Below, piece by piece: positions 9,342 through 17,938 of a stretch of 64,000 nucleotides of DNA (its first letter is position 1; every line of letters starts with the position of its first letter). The DNA is from Halorhodospira halophila (GTDB lineage: Bacteria; Pseudomonadota; Gammaproteobacteria; Nitrococcales; Halorhodospiraceae). The translations under genes and the position numbers were made by a program. Under the pieces are notes generated by a model. The model made no database searches, was not told the origin of the DNA, and saw only the letters and a program-made list of their open reading frames with translations. The stretch is taken from contig NZ_NHSN01000032.1 of assembly GCF_016653405.1 (NCBI RefSeq), forward strand, positions 1-64,000, in the 5' to 3' direction.

Positions 9342-9599
9342 ATGGTGCCGGATCCCCAGACCCACGATCGCACAGACCTGGTACAGCCGAACGCGGCGAA
9401 CCGCTATGAGGTCACCGCCCGGGACCTGCCGGTCTGCTGCCCGCTGCCCGGCATGTACCTGTGGAACTCCCATCCGCGGGTCTACCTGCCCGTCCACGAG
9501 ACCGGCAGCATGATCTGCCCCTATTGCGGTGCCACTTACGTCCTCAAGGATGACGACCGGCTCGCCGTCGAGATCGGCGGTCAGCGGGAGTGGAAATAA
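9342..9599 (+). CDS. CHCC-type zinc-finger domain protein
   Basis: 85 residues. The C-terminal half has the zf-CHCC pattern: LPVCCPLPGMYLWNSHPRVYLPV (Cys, His), then MICPYCGATYVL (CxxC). This is the domain of mitochondrial complex I subunit NDUFS6 and of many small bacterial proteins. The bacterial role is not established; metal binding is expected. A GGGAG ribosome site sits 4 bases before the ATG, and the next gene (rfaH) starts about 50 bases downstream. Confidence 0.85.
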   Translation: MVPDPQTHDRTDLVQPNAANRYEVTARDLPVCCPLPGMYLWNSHPRVYLPVHETGSMICPYCGATYVLKDDDRLAVEIGGQREWK

Positions 9600-9649
9600 C
9601 CCCTACGGCCCGGCGGCCGGTCGGCGCGGATCAGGGCGGAGTGCACACC

Positions 9650-10180
9650 ATGCAGGCGGAAGATCTCGTCGAGGACTTCGGGCGTTCGGACGCCTGGTAT
9701 CTCGTCTACAGCAAGCCTAGGCAGGAGGAGCGGGCCTGGTGGAACCTGGATCACCAGGGCTATCGCTGCTTCCTACCCATGGCGCGGTTCCGGCGTCGGC
9801 GCCAGCGGCGGTATCAGACCGTCGTCGAGCCGATGTTCCCGCGCTACCTGTTCATCCGTCTGGCCGCAGGGGTCGAGGACTGGAGCCCGATCCGCTCGAC
9901 CACCGGCGTGAGCGGGCTGGTGCGCTTCGGCACCTGGCCGGCCCGCGTGCCGGACGGGCTGGTGGAAACCATCCGGCAGCGCATCGAGGACGGCCACTGC
10001 GACCTGGCCCCCGAGCCCCTGCAGCCCGGCGAGCGGGTGCGCGTGCTCGACGGCCCATTCCAGTCCTACGAGGGGATCTTCCGTGCCTCGCGCAGCGAGG
10101 AGCGGGTCATGATCCTGCTCGACGTGGCCGGGCAGCACACCACGCTGACCGTCTCCCAGCACCAGGTCGAGCGCGCCTGA
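9650..10180 (+). CDS. rfaH: Transcription antitermination protein RfaH
   Basis: 176 residues. The N-terminal NusG-type domain shows AWYLVYSKPRQEERAWWNL, LPM-RFRRRR, EPMFPRYLFIR, WSPIRSTTGVSGLVRFG and the RVPDGLVETI block typical of RfaH rather than NusG. A C-terminal KOW-like segment (GERVRVLDGPFQSYEGIF) follows. RfaH is recruited at ops sites to help transcription of long LPS, capsule or pilus operons, fitting the LPS genes nearby. The ATG at 9650 has a GGGCGGAG ribosome site; an in-frame ATG 60 bases upstream overlaps the previous gene and adds no homology. I saw no clear ops element (GGCGGTAGNNTG) in the window. Confidence 0.88.
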   Translation: MQAEDLVEDFGRSDAWYLVYSKPRQEERAWWNLDHQGYRCFLPMARFRRRRQRRYQTVVEPMFPRYLFIRLAAGVEDWSPIRSTTGVSGLVRFGTWPARVPDGLVETIRQRIEDGHCDLAPEPLQPGERVRVLDGPFQSYEGIFRASRSEERVMILLDVAGQHTTLTVSQHQVERA

Positions 10181-10196
10181 GCCGTCCGGAGCCGCG

Positions 10197-11006
10197 TCAG
10201 CGTTCCGCGGCGCGGATCTCCCCGCGGATCCGCCCCCAGGCGATCCCCAGGTACTCGTGGAAGGCGCGCTCGGTCATGTGCAGCGCGTGTACCGAGGGAC
10301 GCAACCCGTGGCCCGGATGGGCCTCCGCGCCGGGCTCCCGTTCGCGCACACGGTGGCGCGTCGGGGCGGGGATCGGCTTGAGCCCCTGCCCCCGGAACAG
10401 GCCCATGGCCCGCGGCATGTGCGAGGCCTCGGTGACCAGGATGATCGACCCGGCCTCATCGCCGAGCCGCTCGGCCATCGCCCGGGCCTCTTCGGCGGTA
10501 TTGCGGGGCTCGGCCAGGCGCTCGACAGCGCCGGCGTCGAGGCCAACCTCGCCCATCAGACGGTGGAGCACCGCCGAGTTGGGGGTATCGCCGCGCACCG
10601 CACCGCCGGTCAGCCAGAGGGTGCTCTGCGGAAAGTGGCGCTGGAGGCGCACTCCTTCGAGGACCCGGGTAACGCCGTCAGCATTGGCCTGCGCGGTGAC
10701 CGGCAGCTGCGGATCGAGCCGGTGGCCGTGGCCGAGGACGACGATGTCGGTCACCGGCGCCTCCTCGCCCTCGGCGATCCCGGCCGGATCAAGCAGCGCC
10801 GGGTAGCGCTGCTCCAGCGGGGCGAGCAAACGGCTGGCGGTCGGTTCCCAGCTGGCTAGATAGAGCGCCGCCACGGTGACGATCAGCACCCCCCGACCCC
10901 AGCGCCCGTAGCGGGTGAAGAGCAGGACCAGGCCGGCGATGCCGGCCAGCACCAGGAGACTCAGGGGCATCAGGACCGCCCCGGCGAGCTTGCTGATCAC
11001 GAACAC
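10197..11006 (-). CDS. ElyC/YdcF family (DUF218) membrane protein
   Basis: 269 residues. Two N-terminal membrane helices (residues ~8-30 and ~38-52) are followed by a DUF218 domain: TDIVVLGHGHRLDP, STLWLTGGAV, RNTAEEARAMAERLG, ILVTEASHMPRAMGLFR and HEYLGIAWGRIRGEI. ElyC of E. coli affects cell-envelope integrity and peptidoglycan/ECA lipid carrier use. The same domain occurs in SanA and YdcF, so the exact role is open. Standard length for ElyC (~259). Confidence 0.85.
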   Translation of the reverse strand: MFVISKLAGAVLMPLSLLVLAGIAGLVLLFTRYGRWGRGVLIVTVAALYLASWEPTASRLLAPLEQRYPALLDPAGIAEGEEAPVTDIVVLGHGHRLDPQLPVTAQANADGVTRVLEGVRLQRHFPQSTLWLTGGAVRGDTPNSAVLHRLMGEVGLDAGAVERLAEPRNTAEEARAMAERLGDEAGSIILVTEASHMPRAMGLFRGQGLKPIPAPTRHRVREREPGAEAHPGHGLRPSVHALHMTERAFHEYLGIAWGRIRGEIRAAER

Positions 11007-11038
11007 GAGTCACCCCTCCCTGTCCTCTACACCGGGAC

Positions 11039-13294
11039 TCAGACCATCTCTACCGGGTCCACATCCAGCGACCAGCGGACCTGGCGGGCCCCTTCCAGGC
11101 TGCCGAGCCCGCCGCTCCAACTCACCAGAAAACGCTGCAGATCGACCCGCCGCTCGGCGCGGATCATCAACTGCGCCCGGTGCCGACCCTCGCGCCGCTC
11201 CATGGGCGCCGGCACCGGGCCGAGCAGCTCCACCCCGCCGTCCGCGCCGACCCGGCTTCGACCATACTGGGCCGCCGACTCAAGGAAAAGGTACGGCGCG
11301 TCGGCATTCACCGACTCGGCACGCAAAAGAGCCAGCGCGGCGTAAGGCGGCAGGCCGGCGGCGTGGCGCTCGGCCAGGTGGGCCTCGGCGAAGGCGGGAT
11401 AGCCCCGCTCGAGCAGAACCCGCAGCAGCGGATGCTCCGGATGACGGGTCTGCAGCAGCACCTCGCCGGGCTGATCGCCGCGCCCGGCGCGGCCGGCCAC
11501 CTGCACCACAAGCTGCGCCAACCGCTCGGTGGCCCGGAAGTCTGCGCCGAACAGCCCCTGATCCACATCGATCACCGCCACCAGGGTCACCGCCGGCAGG
11601 TGGTGCCCCTTGGCCAGCATCTGCGTACCGATCAGCAACTGGGCGTCGCCCCGGTGAGCGGCCGCAAGATGGGCCTCGAGCTCGCCGCGGCGCCGGGTGG
11701 TGTCGCGGTCGATGCGCAGCTGCCCCACGCCGGGGAAGAGCTCCGTGAGCGCCTCCTCAAGGCGCTCGGTTCCGGGCCCCAGCGGGCGCAGATCCGCCGC
11801 ACCGCAATCCGGGCAGGCCGCCGGCAGGCGCGCGCTGTATCCGCAGTGGTGGCAGCGCAGCTGGCCGCGGCTGCGGTGGTAGGTCAGCCGCGCATCACAG
11901 CGGTGGCATTCGGCCACCCAGCCGCAGGCGTGGCAGGTAAGCACCGGGGCGTAGCCGCGCCGGTTGAGGAACAGCAGCGCCTGCGAGCCAGCGTCCAGGT
12001 GCCGGCGCAACGCCTCCTGCAGCGGTGCGGAAATCCCTCCAACCAGACGGCGGCTGCGGATATCGACCAGCTGCACGCTCGGGGCACGGGCCTCGCCCGC
12101 CCGATGCGGCAGGCGCAGGTGGGTGTAGCGACCGGCCCGCGCATTATGCAGAGACTCCAACGAGGGCGTAGCCGAGCCGAGCACGACCGGCACATCCAGG
12201 GTGCGGGCCCGCAGAACCGCCAGGTCCCGCGCCGAGTAGCGGAACCCCTCCTGCTGTGCCAACGAGGGGTCGTGCTCCTCGTCGACGACGATCAGCCCCG
12301 GACGCGGGAGCGGCGTGAAGATGGCCGAGCGGGTGCCGAGGATCACCGCCGCGTCGCCGTCCCGGGCGGCCAGCCAGGCCTCGGCGCGGTCGGCGCCGGA
12401 CAGCCCGGAGTGGAGCACCACCACCGAGCCGCGCAGGCGCTCGCGCAGGCGCTCAAGGAACTGCGGGGCGAGTCCGATCTCGGGGACCAGGATCAGCACC
12501 TGCCGCCCCGAAGCCAGCGCCCGGGCTGCGGCCTGCAGATAGACCTCGGTCTTACCGCTGCCGGTCACCCCCTCGAGCAGGAAGGCGGCGTACCCCTCGG
12601 TATCCAGGATCGCGGCCAGGGCGCGCTGCTGATCGGCGTCAAGCTCTGGCCCCGGGCGGGGCGCCGGCACCGTCTCGGCCCCGCGCTCGGCCGGGTGGTA
12701 CTCGCGATGGAGCAGGCCGGCCCGCTCCATGATGCGCCCGGCCCGCTGCCAGGCAGGCTGCTCCGCCACCAGCGTGGCACAGGGCGCGGCACCGCCGGCC
12801 TCCACCAGGCGGCGACGCAGCTCCGCCTGGCGCGGGGCCCGGCGCACCGGGGCATCATCCTCACGCGTCCGCTCGTCCAGGCGCCACCAGGCCACTGCCC
12901 GCCGTGCCGGGCGGCCCTGGCGCAGCGGGCCCGGCAGCCCGGTGGCCAGGGCTGTGCCCAGCGGGTAGCGGTAGTAGCGCGCCGCCCAGGTGAGCGTCTC
13001 CAGCAGTTCGGCGTCGAGCAGCGGCCGCTCATCCACCCAGGCGGTGGCGGCACGCAGCCTTGCTGCCGGCACCTCGGAGCCCCGGCACACCTCCACGACG
13101 ATGCCCACGGCGCGACTGCGGCCGAGCGGCACCTCGACCCGACAGCCGACGGGGTCATCCGGCCAGGCGCCGGACGGCGGGCGGTAATCCAGCGCCTCCT
13201 GCAGCGGGCGGGGCACCGCCACCCGCAGAACCGGCGGCAACCCCGCTGCACAGGGATGACCGGCGTCCGGGCGCGCGCTAGAGTCGTCAGCCAT
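11039..13294 (-). CDS. priA: Primosomal protein N' (replication restart helicase)
   Basis: 751 residues. The N-terminal 3' DNA-end-binding domain (VLRVAVPRPLQEALDY) is followed by a superfamily 2 helicase core: Walker A GVTGSGKTEVY (~242-252) and DEEH box VVDEEHDPSLAQQEG. An internal zinc module has four CxxC pairs (CHACGW, CHRCDA, CHHCGY, CPDCGA). It restarts replication at stalled forks. The ATG at 13294 overlaps the start codon of the divergent DnaJ-related gene (CATG). No ATG lies nearer the conserved N-terminus, so this start is preferred. Confidence 0.96.
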   Translation of the reverse strand: MADDSSARPDAGHPCAAGLPPVLRVAVPRPLQEALDYRPPSGAWPDDPVGCRVEVPLGRSRAVGIVVEVCRGSEVPAARLRAATAWVDERPLLDAELLETLTWAARYYRYPLGTALATGLPGPLRQGRPARRAVAWWRLDERTREDDAPVRRAPRQAELRRRLVEAGGAAPCATLVAEQPAWQRAGRIMERAGLLHREYHPAERGAETVPAPRPGPELDADQQRALAAILDTEGYAAFLLEGVTGSGKTEVYLQAAARALASGRQVLILVPEIGLAPQFLERLRERLRGSVVVLHSGLSGADRAEAWLAARDGDAAVILGTRSAIFTPLPRPGLIVVDEEHDPSLAQQEGFRYSARDLAVLRARTLDVPVVLGSATPSLESLHNARAGRYTHLRLPHRAGEARAPSVQLVDIRSRRLVGGISAPLQEALRRHLDAGSQALLFLNRRGYAPVLTCHACGWVAECHRCDARLTYHRSRGQLRCHHCGYSARLPAACPDCGAADLRPLGPGTERLEEALTELFPGVGQLRIDRDTTRRRGELEAHLAAAHRGDAQLLIGTQMLAKGHHLPAVTLVAVIDVDQGLFGADFRATERLAQLVVQVAGRAGRGDQPGEVLLQTRHPEHPLLRVLLERGYPAFAEAHLAERHAAGLPPYAALALLRAESVNADAPYLFLESAAQYGRSRVGADGGVELLGPVPAPMERREGRHRAQLMIRAERRVDLQRFLVSWSGGLGSLEGARQVRWSLDVDPVEMV

Positions 13295-13877
13295 GGAGCC
13301 GGAGACCGCCATCGCCGAGCTGCAGGCCGCCATCGAGCCCATCCTCCACGCCCATCCCGAGGGCGTGACCGAGATGACCCTGATGGACCGGCTCGCCGCC
13401 GACGGGCATCCGCTGTTCACGCGCGAGGGGCGCAGCGAGCCGGCGGCGCTCTACCGCGCCCACTTCCTGCTCTTCCACGCCCTCTACCGATTGCGCCCGG
13501 CACTGGCCGAGGCCGGCCTGGGGTTGGAGATCCACTGCCTGTGCATCCGGCTGCACCGGCTGCCCGGGCGCGCTGCGGCCGAGCGCGCGCTGATCGGCGC
13601 CGACCCGTTGGCCGCCTTCTACCTCGACCCGGGCAACCTGGAGGGCATGGACAACGCCGCGGTGGAGCAACTGATCGCCGACGGCCTGTGCCGGGCCCTG
13701 GGCGCGGGCGACCGGGCGGCGGACCTCGCCGAGCTGGGCCTCGCCCCGGGAGCCCCGCCGGCGGAGATCCGGCGCCGCTACCGGCGCCTGGCCATGCGTC
13801 ACCATCCGGACCGGGGCGGCGATACCGCGACCCTGCAGCGGATCAACGACGCCTACCAGCGCCTGATGGCCCGCTGA
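13293..13877 (+). CDS. DnaJ-related protein with C-terminal J domain
   Basis: 194 residues. The N-terminal ~110 residues match the 'DNA-J related' domain (winged-helix-like, LYRAHFLLFHALYRLRPAL). The C-terminal ~55 residues are a J domain: PPAEIRRRYRRLAMRHHPDRGGD with HPD at 171-173. J proteins stimulate Hsp70 ATPase. This family is common in gammaproteobacteria but its client is unknown. The start codon shares bases with that of priA on the other strand. Confidence 0.88.
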   Translation: MEPETAIAELQAAIEPILHAHPEGVTEMTLMDRLAADGHPLFTREGRSEPAALYRAHFLLFHALYRLRPALAEAGLGLEIHCLCIRLHRLPGRAAAERALIGADPLAAFYLDPGNLEGMDNAAVEQLIADGLCRALGAGDRAADLAELGLAPGAPPAEIRRRYRRLAMRHHPDRGGDTATLQRINDAYQRLMAR

Positions 13878-13905
13878 GACGCACCGCGGCGCCCGGTCCA
13901 TGGGA

Positions 13906-15351
13906 TCAGCCCCGCGCCGCCGGCCGCAGCCGGCCGCGCCCGCCGTCCGGCACCATGCGCCCGAAGTACAGGAAGCCCAGGGCCAGCCACGCGGTGGTGA
14001 TCACGGCCGCGAGGATCAGCACCGGGACCGGCCCGAACTGGTAGATCAGCGGCACCGATGCCGCGGTGAACAGCCCCCCGCCGACGATGGGCTCGAAGAG
14101 CAGCTGCTTGTAGCCGAAGCTCTCCAGGGCGCCGGAACGGTTGTTGGGGTCGGCCATGCGCATGAGCAGCACGCCGGTAACCGTCACGCCCATGGACTGA
14201 CCGAAGTCACCCACACCACGCTCGAACCAGTCGAAGGGGATGACGCGTGGAGCGATCACCACCAGCACGAACAACGACCAGGCGATGCCCGTTGCGGCCA
14301 ACAGCAGGAAGGGCACCAGATGCTCGCCGAGGGCGGTCAGCGACAGGGTGGCCAGGGCGGCGACAATGGTGAAGTCCAGCGCCGTGCCGGAGATCCGCGA
14401 CATGGTCCGCTCCGACACATATTCGGCATAGCCGGAGCGGATGATGAACACCTGCAGCAGCACGCCGCCGAGCATGGCCATCGGGAACAACGGCACGTGC
14501 TGGAGGATCTCCACCCCGCCGTCACGCGCCCAGGTGACCGCCTCGAGCCACTGCAGCGCCGAGAGCATCCCCCAGCCCAGCACCACGGCCAGGGCGACCA
14601 GGCCCAGGTGGACGGTGAGCGGATCGGTGGTCTGGCTCTCCTGCTGGCGGTCGCGGCGCAGGAGGTGGAGTTCACGGTCGCTGAAGCGCTCCTGGGCGCT
14701 ACCGGGCCCCTGGGCATTCTCCGGGTGATCGATGATCCCCCGACGCACCGCCAGGTTGATCAGGATGGTGCCGACCACGACGCCGCCGACCAGGCCTACG
14801 GTGGCCAGCCCTAGGGCCAGATCGGCCCCGGCGGGGAAGCCGAGATCCTCGAAGGTACCGGCCATGCCGGCGGCCGTGCCGTGGCCGCCCTCGAAGCCGA
14901 TCTCGATCAGCGCCCCGGCCATCGGACTCAGGCCGAAGACCGGCGTCAGCACCAGCAAAGCCAGCAGGATGCCCACCACGTACTGCCCCCACGCCATGGT
15001 CTGCCCGACCACGACCTGGGGGCCGGCGCGCAGCCAGATCTCGCGCAGCCCCGGCAGCGGCTTGCCGAGAAAGAGGGCGGCGAAGACGACGCTGATCAAC
15101 AATCCGGGGATGGCCGACCAGGTGTCGTAGACGTAGTCCGGGAACAGCCCCGCGCCGTCCTCGAAGGGGCTGCCGATGAACCGGCCCAGCACCTCCGGGC
15201 CGAGCAGCAGCGCCACGGCACCGGCGATGATCGACGCCGGCAGGAACAGCCGCCGCGCCCACAGCGTGTAGGCGCGCAGGACCGAGCTGGCCAGTACCAG
15301 CAGGCAGAGCACCAGGATGGCGATCAGGATCTCGGCAACAGCCATGGTCAC
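13906..15351 (-). CDS. GltS-family sodium/glutamate symporter-like protein
   Basis: 481 residues with about 11-12 hydrophobic helices in two halves. The first-half re-entrant loop signature EGGHGTAAGMAGTFEDLGFP and the VGLVGGVVVGTILINLAVRRG segment are typical of GltS (Na+:glutamate). The second half has DPNNRSGALESFGYKQL and GGGLFTAAS. A charged ~30-residue cytoplasmic linker (PGSAQERFSDRELHLLRRDR) joins the halves, making it longer than E. coli GltS (401). It follows the ATP-grasp ligase gene by 66 bases on the same strand with no clear promoter between. Substrate is inferred, not shown. Confidence 0.8.
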   Translation of the reverse strand: MTMAVAEILIAILVLCLLVLASSVLRAYTLWARRLFLPASIIAGAVALLLGPEVLGRFIGSPFEDGAGLFPDYVYDTWSAIPGLLISVVFAALFLGKPLPGLREIWLRAGPQVVVGQTMAWGQYVVGILLALLVLTPVFGLSPMAGALIEIGFEGGHGTAAGMAGTFEDLGFPAGADLALGLATVGLVGGVVVGTILINLAVRRGIIDHPENAQGPGSAQERFSDRELHLLRRDRQQESQTTDPLTVHLGLVALAVVLGWGMLSALQWLEAVTWARDGGVEILQHVPLFPMAMLGGVLLQVFIIRSGYAEYVSERTMSRISGTALDFTIVAALATLSLTALGEHLVPFLLLAATGIAWSLFVLVVIAPRVIPFDWFERGVGDFGQSMGVTVTGVLLMRMADPNNRSGALESFGYKQLLFEPIVGGGLFTAASVPLIYQFGPVPVLILAAVITTAWLALGFLYFGRMVPDGGRGRLRPAARG

Positions 15352-15417
15352 TCACCCCCAATGAACACGAGGCGCATCGTACTGGCGCTTCGGCCTTCGG
15401 GGCCAGAGGGCGTCGCC

Positions 15418-16377
15418 TCAGGTGCCGACGGCGAACTGCTCCATGGCCCAGCCGACGCGCGCCTCCGCGGTGGCGTGCCGGCTTTCCAGGGCCTCAATGG
15501 CCCCCAGGCGCGGCAGCAACCCGCAGCCGTTGGCGATCTGCACCGACAGGCCGGGGCGGGCGTTGAGTTCCAGCAGCTGCGGGCCCCGATCCCGGTCCAG
15601 AACCAGATCGGCCCCCAGGTAACCGAGGCCGCTCATCTCTTGGCACCGCGCGGCAAGCTCCAGCAGCGAGCGCCAATCGGGGATGTCGATGTCGTCGAGC
15701 GTCACCCCGGTGTCCGGGTGCTGGTAGACGCGCTGGTCGTACTGCACCGCGTGGGCACACCGGCCGGTAGCGATGTCCAGGCCAACGCCCACCGCCCCCT
15801 GGTGGAGGTTGGCCTTGCCCTGGGAGTCCTTGGTGGACAGGCGCAGCATGGCCATCACCGGATAGCCGAGGAAGACCAGGACGCGGATATCCGGGATGCC
15901 CTCGTAGGAGAGGGCCTCGAACCGGGGATCGAGGCGGATGCGATCCTCGAACACCGCGGTATCCGGCATGCCAGCCAGCGAGTGCAGCCCGGCCAGCGTG
16001 TTGGAGACGTGGCGCTGCAGATCCTCGAGCGAGAGCTCACGCTCGCCGCCGGTCAGGAAGCGGTCGCCGCGGCGCCCGGTCACCACCAGGATCCCCTTGC
16101 CGCCCGCCCCCTTGGCCGGCTTGATGACGAACTCGTCTACCCCCTGCAGGCGCCCGGCCAGATCGCGGACCTCGTGCTGGTGACGGATGGTGAAGCGCAG
16201 CGACGGGGTGCCGACCCCATGCTCCTCGGCCAGCAGCTTGGTGCGCAGCTTGTCGTCGACCAGCGGGTACAGCCGCCGGTCGTTGTATTGGCCGATGTAG
16301 TGGACATTGCGCCGGTTCATCCCGAGGATCCCCGCCTGCCGCAGGCGCCGGGCCGTGCGCCAGTGGCGGAGGATCAT
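15418..16377 (-). CDS. RimK-like ATP-grasp (alpha-L-glutamate ligase-like) protein
   Basis: 319 residues. ATP-grasp features are the ATP-lysine block DEFVIKPAKGAGGKGILVV (~105-123), EDRIRLDP, the IRVLVFLGYPVMAMLRLST strand pair and the Mg-binding block QLLELNARPGLSVQIANGCG near 280. The family forms amide bonds by acyl-phosphate chemistry; relatives add glutamate or other amino acids to proteins or peptides. It overlaps the inactive-transglutaminase gene by 4 bases (ATGA), a strong sign of co-translation. The RimB-like protease lies just upstream. The acceptor is unknown. Confidence 0.87.
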   Translation of the reverse strand: MILRHWRTARRLRQAGILGMNRRNVHYIGQYNDRRLYPLVDDKLRTKLLAEEHGVGTPSLRFTIRHQHEVRDLAGRLQGVDEFVIKPAKGAGGKGILVVTGRRGDRFLTGGERELSLEDLQRHVSNTLAGLHSLAGMPDTAVFEDRIRLDPRFEALSYEGIPDIRVLVFLGYPVMAMLRLSTKDSQGKANLHQGAVGVGLDIATGRCAHAVQYDQRVYQHPDTGVTLDDIDIPDWRSLLELAARCQEMSGLGYLGADLVLDRDRGPQLLELNARPGLSVQIANGCGLLPRLGAIEALESRHATAEARVGWAMEQFAVGT

Positions 16378-17891
16378 CCCGAGGCCTCCCGGAAGGCGCT
16401 GAAGCGCTTGAGCTCGACCAGCCGGTAGCCGGTGTACTGCCCCATGAGCATGATCAGCGCGACCACCACCAGATTCAGTTCGGGGAAGTTGAAGGTCAGG
16501 TGCTCGGCCAGCGGGCGGCTCATGAGCAGGTACGCGGCCAGCGCCACGACCAGACTGCCGGTGCCCTGGGTGAGCACCTCGCGGGCCCCCTCCTCCTCCC
16601 AGAGGATGGACATGCGCTCGATGGTCCAGGCGATGATGATGATCGGGAAAAAGGCCAGGGTCATGCCGGTGGCGAAGCCGAGCTGATAGCCGAGCAGGCT
16701 CATCAGGCCAATCATGAAGACCACGATCACGATCACGGTGGCGATCCGGGCCACCAGCAGCAGGTTGAGCCGCGATAGGTAGCCGCGCAGCAGCAGGCCC
16801 AGGGCGACGATGCCCACGAAGCTGATCAGCCCGGCGACCAGCTCTGTCTGCAGGAAGGCCAGGGCGATGAGCACCGGCATGAACGTCCCCGAGGTACGGA
16901 TGCCGACGATGATGCGCAGGAAGACGGTCACCAGCGCGCCCAGCGGGAGCAGCAGGAGCAGCTTGAAGGCGGTCTGCTGCTCGATGGGCAGCTGATGCAC
17001 GCTGAGCACGCTCATCACGCCACCCCCCTCCTCCATCCGCGCCAGCTGCTCGGCCGGCACGTTCTGGCGGTTCATGGAGAAGGCCACACGCGCGTTCTGC
17101 CCGCCGAAGAGATCGATGAGCGAGGCCCCGCCCCGGTGCCAGAGCAGCACATCGTCGTCGATGCCCTGCTGCCCGGTCACCGGGTTGAAGGGTAGCCAGT
17201 GGTCGTCGACGAAGATCTCCACCATCTGCACCGGCGTCTGGTTGCGCCGCCCGTCCTCCAACTCCAGGGCCAGCGAGGTGCGCGCCGGGACGCCGGCGTG
17301 GTGGAGCAGCCGCTCGATGACCACGGCGCGATCGTAGTTGTCGAGGAGCAGGTCAGCGGAACCGTCCCGGCCGGTCCCGAAGGCGTAGATCAGCTGGCGC
17401 GCCAGACTCTGCGGACTGGCGGAGGTCTCCTGGGCACGCTCAAGGATCTGCTCGGCGGCGGTCTCCTCCGCACCGGACCAGGTCGGCGAGGCCGGTTCAC
17501 CCGGTGCCTGGTCCACCGTCCGGTCGCGGTGGTCTGAGCCATCCGGGGTGGCGTGGACCTTGTAGTAGAGGGTCTGATCGCCCTCGGCCTCGGCGATGGT
17601 CCACTCGCCGCGGACCACGCCGTCCTGTTCGACGGTGGAGAAGCCGTAACCGGGGGAGGCGGTGTGCTCGAGCGAGAGTTCGAACCCCGGTGGACGGTCG
17701 GGGACGTTGAAACTGACCAGCACGGAGTCGCCCTGGGCCTCGAAGTCGATCCGCGCCTCGACCAGCCAGACCGGCTTCTGGGCACCGGGCAGGAACGGCA
17801 CGCCGGTGTCGATGTAGCGCCACGCCGCGGTAGCGGTCCCGACAACGATCAGCAGCGCCACCAGCGCGAAGAAGAGCCTCCGGGCCGTCAT
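16374..17891 (-). CDS. Inactive transglutaminase fused to seven-helix membrane domain
   Basis: 505 residues. An N-terminal anchor helix (~6-27) precedes a periplasmic region of ~270 residues. That region includes a transglutaminase-like fold (AGVPARTSLALELEDGRRNQTPVQMVEIFVDDHWLPFNPVTG) lacking the Cys expected before the helix that starts at AVVIERLLHHAG. Seven hydrophobic helices follow from ~305 (LLLLLPLGALVTVFLRIIV, through LLLRGYLSRLNLLLVARIATV, to VVVALIMLMGQYTGYRLV). This is the known gammaproteobacterial family encoded with an ATP-grasp ligase and a RimB-type protease. It is thought to bind peptide substrates in the periplasm, but its function is undetermined. Confidence 0.87.
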   Translation of the reverse strand: MTARRLFFALVALLIVVGTATAAWRYIDTGVPFLPGAQKPVWLVEARIDFEAQGDSVLVSFNVPDRPPGFELSLEHTASPGYGFSTVEQDGVVRGEWTIAEAEGDQTLYYKVHATPDGSDHRDRTVDQAPGEPASPTWSGAEETAAEQILERAQETSASPQSLARQLIYAFGTGRDGSADLLLDNYDRAVVIERLLHHAGVPARTSLALELEDGRRNQTPVQMVEIFVDDHWLPFNPVTGQQGIDDDVLLWHRGGASLIDLFGGQNARVAFSMNRQNVPAEQLARMEEGGGVMSVLSVHQLPIEQQTAFKLLLLLPLGALVTVFLRIIVGIRTSGTFMPVLIALAFLQTELVAGLISFVGIVALGLLLRGYLSRLNLLLVARIATVIVIVVFMIGLMSLLGYQLGFATGMTLAFFPIIIIAWTIERMSILWEEEGAREVLTQGTGSLVVALAAYLLMSRPLAEHLTFNFPELNLVVVALIMLMGQYTGYRLVELKRFSAFREASG

Positions 17892-17938
17892 GGTCGCTCC
17901 CCCGGCCCCCTCACGCAGTGGCGGGCCGCCCGGCCCGT

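Noticed and set aside
13886-13920. GCGGCGC ... GCGCCGC as a terminator between the DnaJ-related and gltS-like genes
   Set aside because: The loop is 21 bases and the stem is ordinary for such GC-rich DNA.
11180-14044. A 954-codon plus-strand frame opposite priA
   Set aside because: Its sequence is the antisense of priA and then a shifted frame of the DnaJ-related gene; no coherent protein.
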